Positions 5,481-6,156 of a stretch of DNA of 6,156 nt are shown piece after piece. A model generated the notes under the pieces. It was not told the origin of the DNA and ran no database searches. It worked only from the letters and a program-made list of their open reading frames with translations. The DNA comes from an uncultured Bacilli bacterium (GTDB taxonomy: Bacteria > Bacillota_I > Bacilli_A > RF39 > UBA660). Where the stretch lies: positions 1 through 6,156 of the forward strand of contig CALVMI010000049.1 of NCBI GenBank assembly GCA_944345045.1, in the 5' to 3' direction. The number at the start of each line of letters is the position of its first letter. Within the stretch, counting starts at the first letter, position 1. The position numbers and the translations under genes are program-made.

Positions 5481-5904
5481 AATTCGCCATTTTTTTGCTG
5501 GAGCATTTATTGGCGCGGGAGTAGGTTTCTTATTTGCTCCTAAAGAAGGAAGTAAAACGAAAGAACAACTTGAAAAATCTTTTGAAAATTTAGTAGAAAC
5601 GATTAAATCAATTGATATAGAAGAAACAAAAAAGGTATATGAAAAAAAGATTCAGAATTTCAAAGAAAAAATAGAAAACATGGATCCTAGTGAAATGGAA
5701 AAACTTCTCAAAGAAAAAGAGAAAATCATTGATAAAGAATGTGATAAAGTTATTCAAAGTGCCAAAGCAAACAATATGACACTTGTTGAAGAAAAAGCAA
5801 AGACTATGCAAAACAAAACACATAATTTTACAGAAAATCTAACTAAAGAAATGATAAAATCAAGTAAAAATAAAAAACATAAGAAAAAGAAAAAACGAGT
5901 ATAA
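5470..5904 (+). CDS. YtxH-like membrane protein
   Basis: A 144-aa protein with the YtxH signature at its N-terminus: a Gly-rich hydrophobic helix FFAGAFIGAGVGFLFAPKEG (residues 8-27), ending in the hallmark LFAPKEGSKTKEQL. The remainder (31-127) is predicted helical and charged, likely coiled coil, and the last 15 residues are almost all Lys/Arg. YtxH-domain proteins are small membrane proteins tied to general stress; no activity is established. I place the start at ATG 5470, inside the final codons of the YtxG-like gene (11-nt overlap, +1 frame). A longer reading from TTG 5404 adds 22 Lys-rich residues but lacks a ribosome site and would spoil the family N-terminus. No strong ribosome site precedes 5470 either, which suggests coupled translation. 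The stop codon lies within the operon terminator. Confidence 0.8.
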   Translation: MASRIRHFFAGAFIGAGVGFLFAPKEGSKTKEQLEKSFENLVETIKSIDIEETKKVYEKKIQNFKEKIENMDPSEMEKLLKEKEKIIDKECDKVIQSAKANNMTLVEEKAKTMQNKTHNFTENLTKEMIKSSKNKKHKKKKKRV

Positions 5905-5962
5905 TCTAAACTGTTCTTCTGGAAACTTTCGGAAGAACCACCTAAACGATTATGCTTTTTTT
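5897..5962 (+). terminator. Bipartite-stem terminator of the four-gene operon
   Basis: The outer stem AGTATAATC (5898-5906) pairs with GATTATGCT (5948-5956), one pair being G-U. The inner stem GTTCTTCTGGA (5913-5923) pairs with TTTCGGAAGAAC (within 5928-5938), with loop AACT. Between them is an asymmetric internal loop (6 by 9 bases) with TAAAC on both sides. T7 (5956-5962) follows immediately. The A-rich upstream flank and the T-run fit an intrinsic terminator, although the structure is longer than usual. It overlaps the ytxH-like stop codon. Confidence 0.65.
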
Positions 5963-5982
5963 GCCAAATAAAGGCAAAAAAA
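5956..5982. repeat. Perfect T7GCC / GGCA7 inverted repeat
   Basis: TTTTTTTGCC (5956-5965) and GGCAAAAAAA (5973-5982) form a perfect 10-bp stem with the loop AAATAAA. The T7 arm is the same T-run that serves the upstream terminator. The T-left/A-right order is the reverse of a normal terminator on both strands. It could be incidental or could sequester the U-tract in read-through RNA. Confidence 0.5.
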
Positions 5983-5986
5983 TTTC

Positions 5987-6047
5987 TACATAGGCATACA
6001 ACTATACCATTGAAAAAAAGATGAATAAGCTATGTATGAGAGGAGAG
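5987..6047 (+). promoter_or_regulatory. Leader of the next gene: hairpin, weak promoter, ribosome site
   Basis: TACATAG (5987-5993) pairs perfectly with CTATGTA (6030-6036), enclosing 36 bases. The strong ribosome site AGAGGAG (6039-6045) begins three bases after the stem. No good promoter is visible: TTGAAA (6010-6015) has only TATGTA (6031-6036) 15 bases on, and TATACC (6003-6008) lacks a -35. Either the promoter is non-canonical or the gene is partly served by read-through from the upstream operon. Confidence 0.35.
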
Positions 6048-6052
6048 TAATT

Positions 6053-6156
6053 ATGAATCCATACATGCCTAGGCAAGGATATCCAAACAATGATCGCTTT
6101 ATTTTTCCATTTTTAACGGGAGCTTTAATTGGTGGCGCTGCAGTTGGGATTACAAG
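6053..6156 (+). CDS. Start of a small membrane-associated protein (partial)
   Basis: ATG 6053 follows AGAGGAG (6039-6045) with seven bases of spacing and stays open to the window edge, giving 34 residues. The N-terminus MNPYMPRQGYPNNDR is rich in Pro, Tyr, Asn and Met, and is followed by a hydrophobic Gly/Ala-rich segment (FIFPFLTGALIGGAAVGIT, residues 16-34) that looks like a membrane helix. Short Pro/Tyr-rich proteins with such a helix are common, uncharacterised products in gut Bacillota, but I cannot name this one. It lies 148 nt downstream of the ytxH-like gene and beyond a terminator, so it is probably separately expressed. Confidence 0.75.
   Translation, partial: MNPYMPRQGYPNNDRFIFPFLTGALIGGAAVGIT

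Noticed and set aside
1..6156. Phage, transposon or genomic-island origin for the window
   Set aside because: No transposase, integrase, terminal repeats or clear shift in base composition is visible. Gene content is housekeeping and envelope-related.

Overview
The window is AT-rich, tightly packed bacterial DNA. Protein families (Cse60-like, MurJ/YtgP-like flippase, TrmB, YtxG/YtxH-like pair), strong GGAGG-type ribosome sites and T-tailed terminators point to a low-GC Bacillota. An uncultured gut member of the Bacilli (RF39/Erysipelotrichia-like) is my best guess, from general resemblance only. TGA ends the Cse60-like gene at its family length and Trp is encoded by TGG, so the standard bacterial code fits better than a Mycoplasma-type code.

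Layout. Positions 1-39 may hold the last codons of an upstream gene. Positions 46-198 form an apparently free-standing transcription unit without an ORF: a promoter, a long imperfect stem-loop and a 12-bp terminator with 17 T residues. This is the best candidate for an undescribed element, a small RNA of about 110-115 nt. On the minus strand, 286-600 encodes a 104-aa membrane-anchored protein with a single InlB B-repeat. Its promoter lies back to back with a possible promoter of the plus-strand pair cse60-like (692-871) and MurJ/YtgP-like flippase (882-2534). A convergent minus-strand gene (2553-2894) encodes a Met/Asn-rich protein ending in a coiled coil. The two stop codons flank one shared hairpin. 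Divergent from it is trmB (2948-3574), closed by a terminator that overlaps its stop codon.

A strong promoter at 3597-3625 starts a four-gene operon: a lipoprotein (3651-4301), a highly charged, probably disordered cytoplasmic protein with a SPVYG motif (4320-5162), a DUF948/YtxG-like membrane protein (5166-5480) and a YtxH-like membrane protein (5470-5904). Spacing is 18 nt, 3 nt and an 11-nt overlap, and the operon ends in a bipartite terminator at 5897-5962. All four products are predicted to sit at or near the membrane, so a joint envelope role is plausible but unproven. A structured spacer of 148 nt then leads to the start of a further small gene (6053 to the window edge) with a hydrophobic, Gly/Ala-rich segment.

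Regulatory boxes and hairpins were found by eye; no folding or database search was run.
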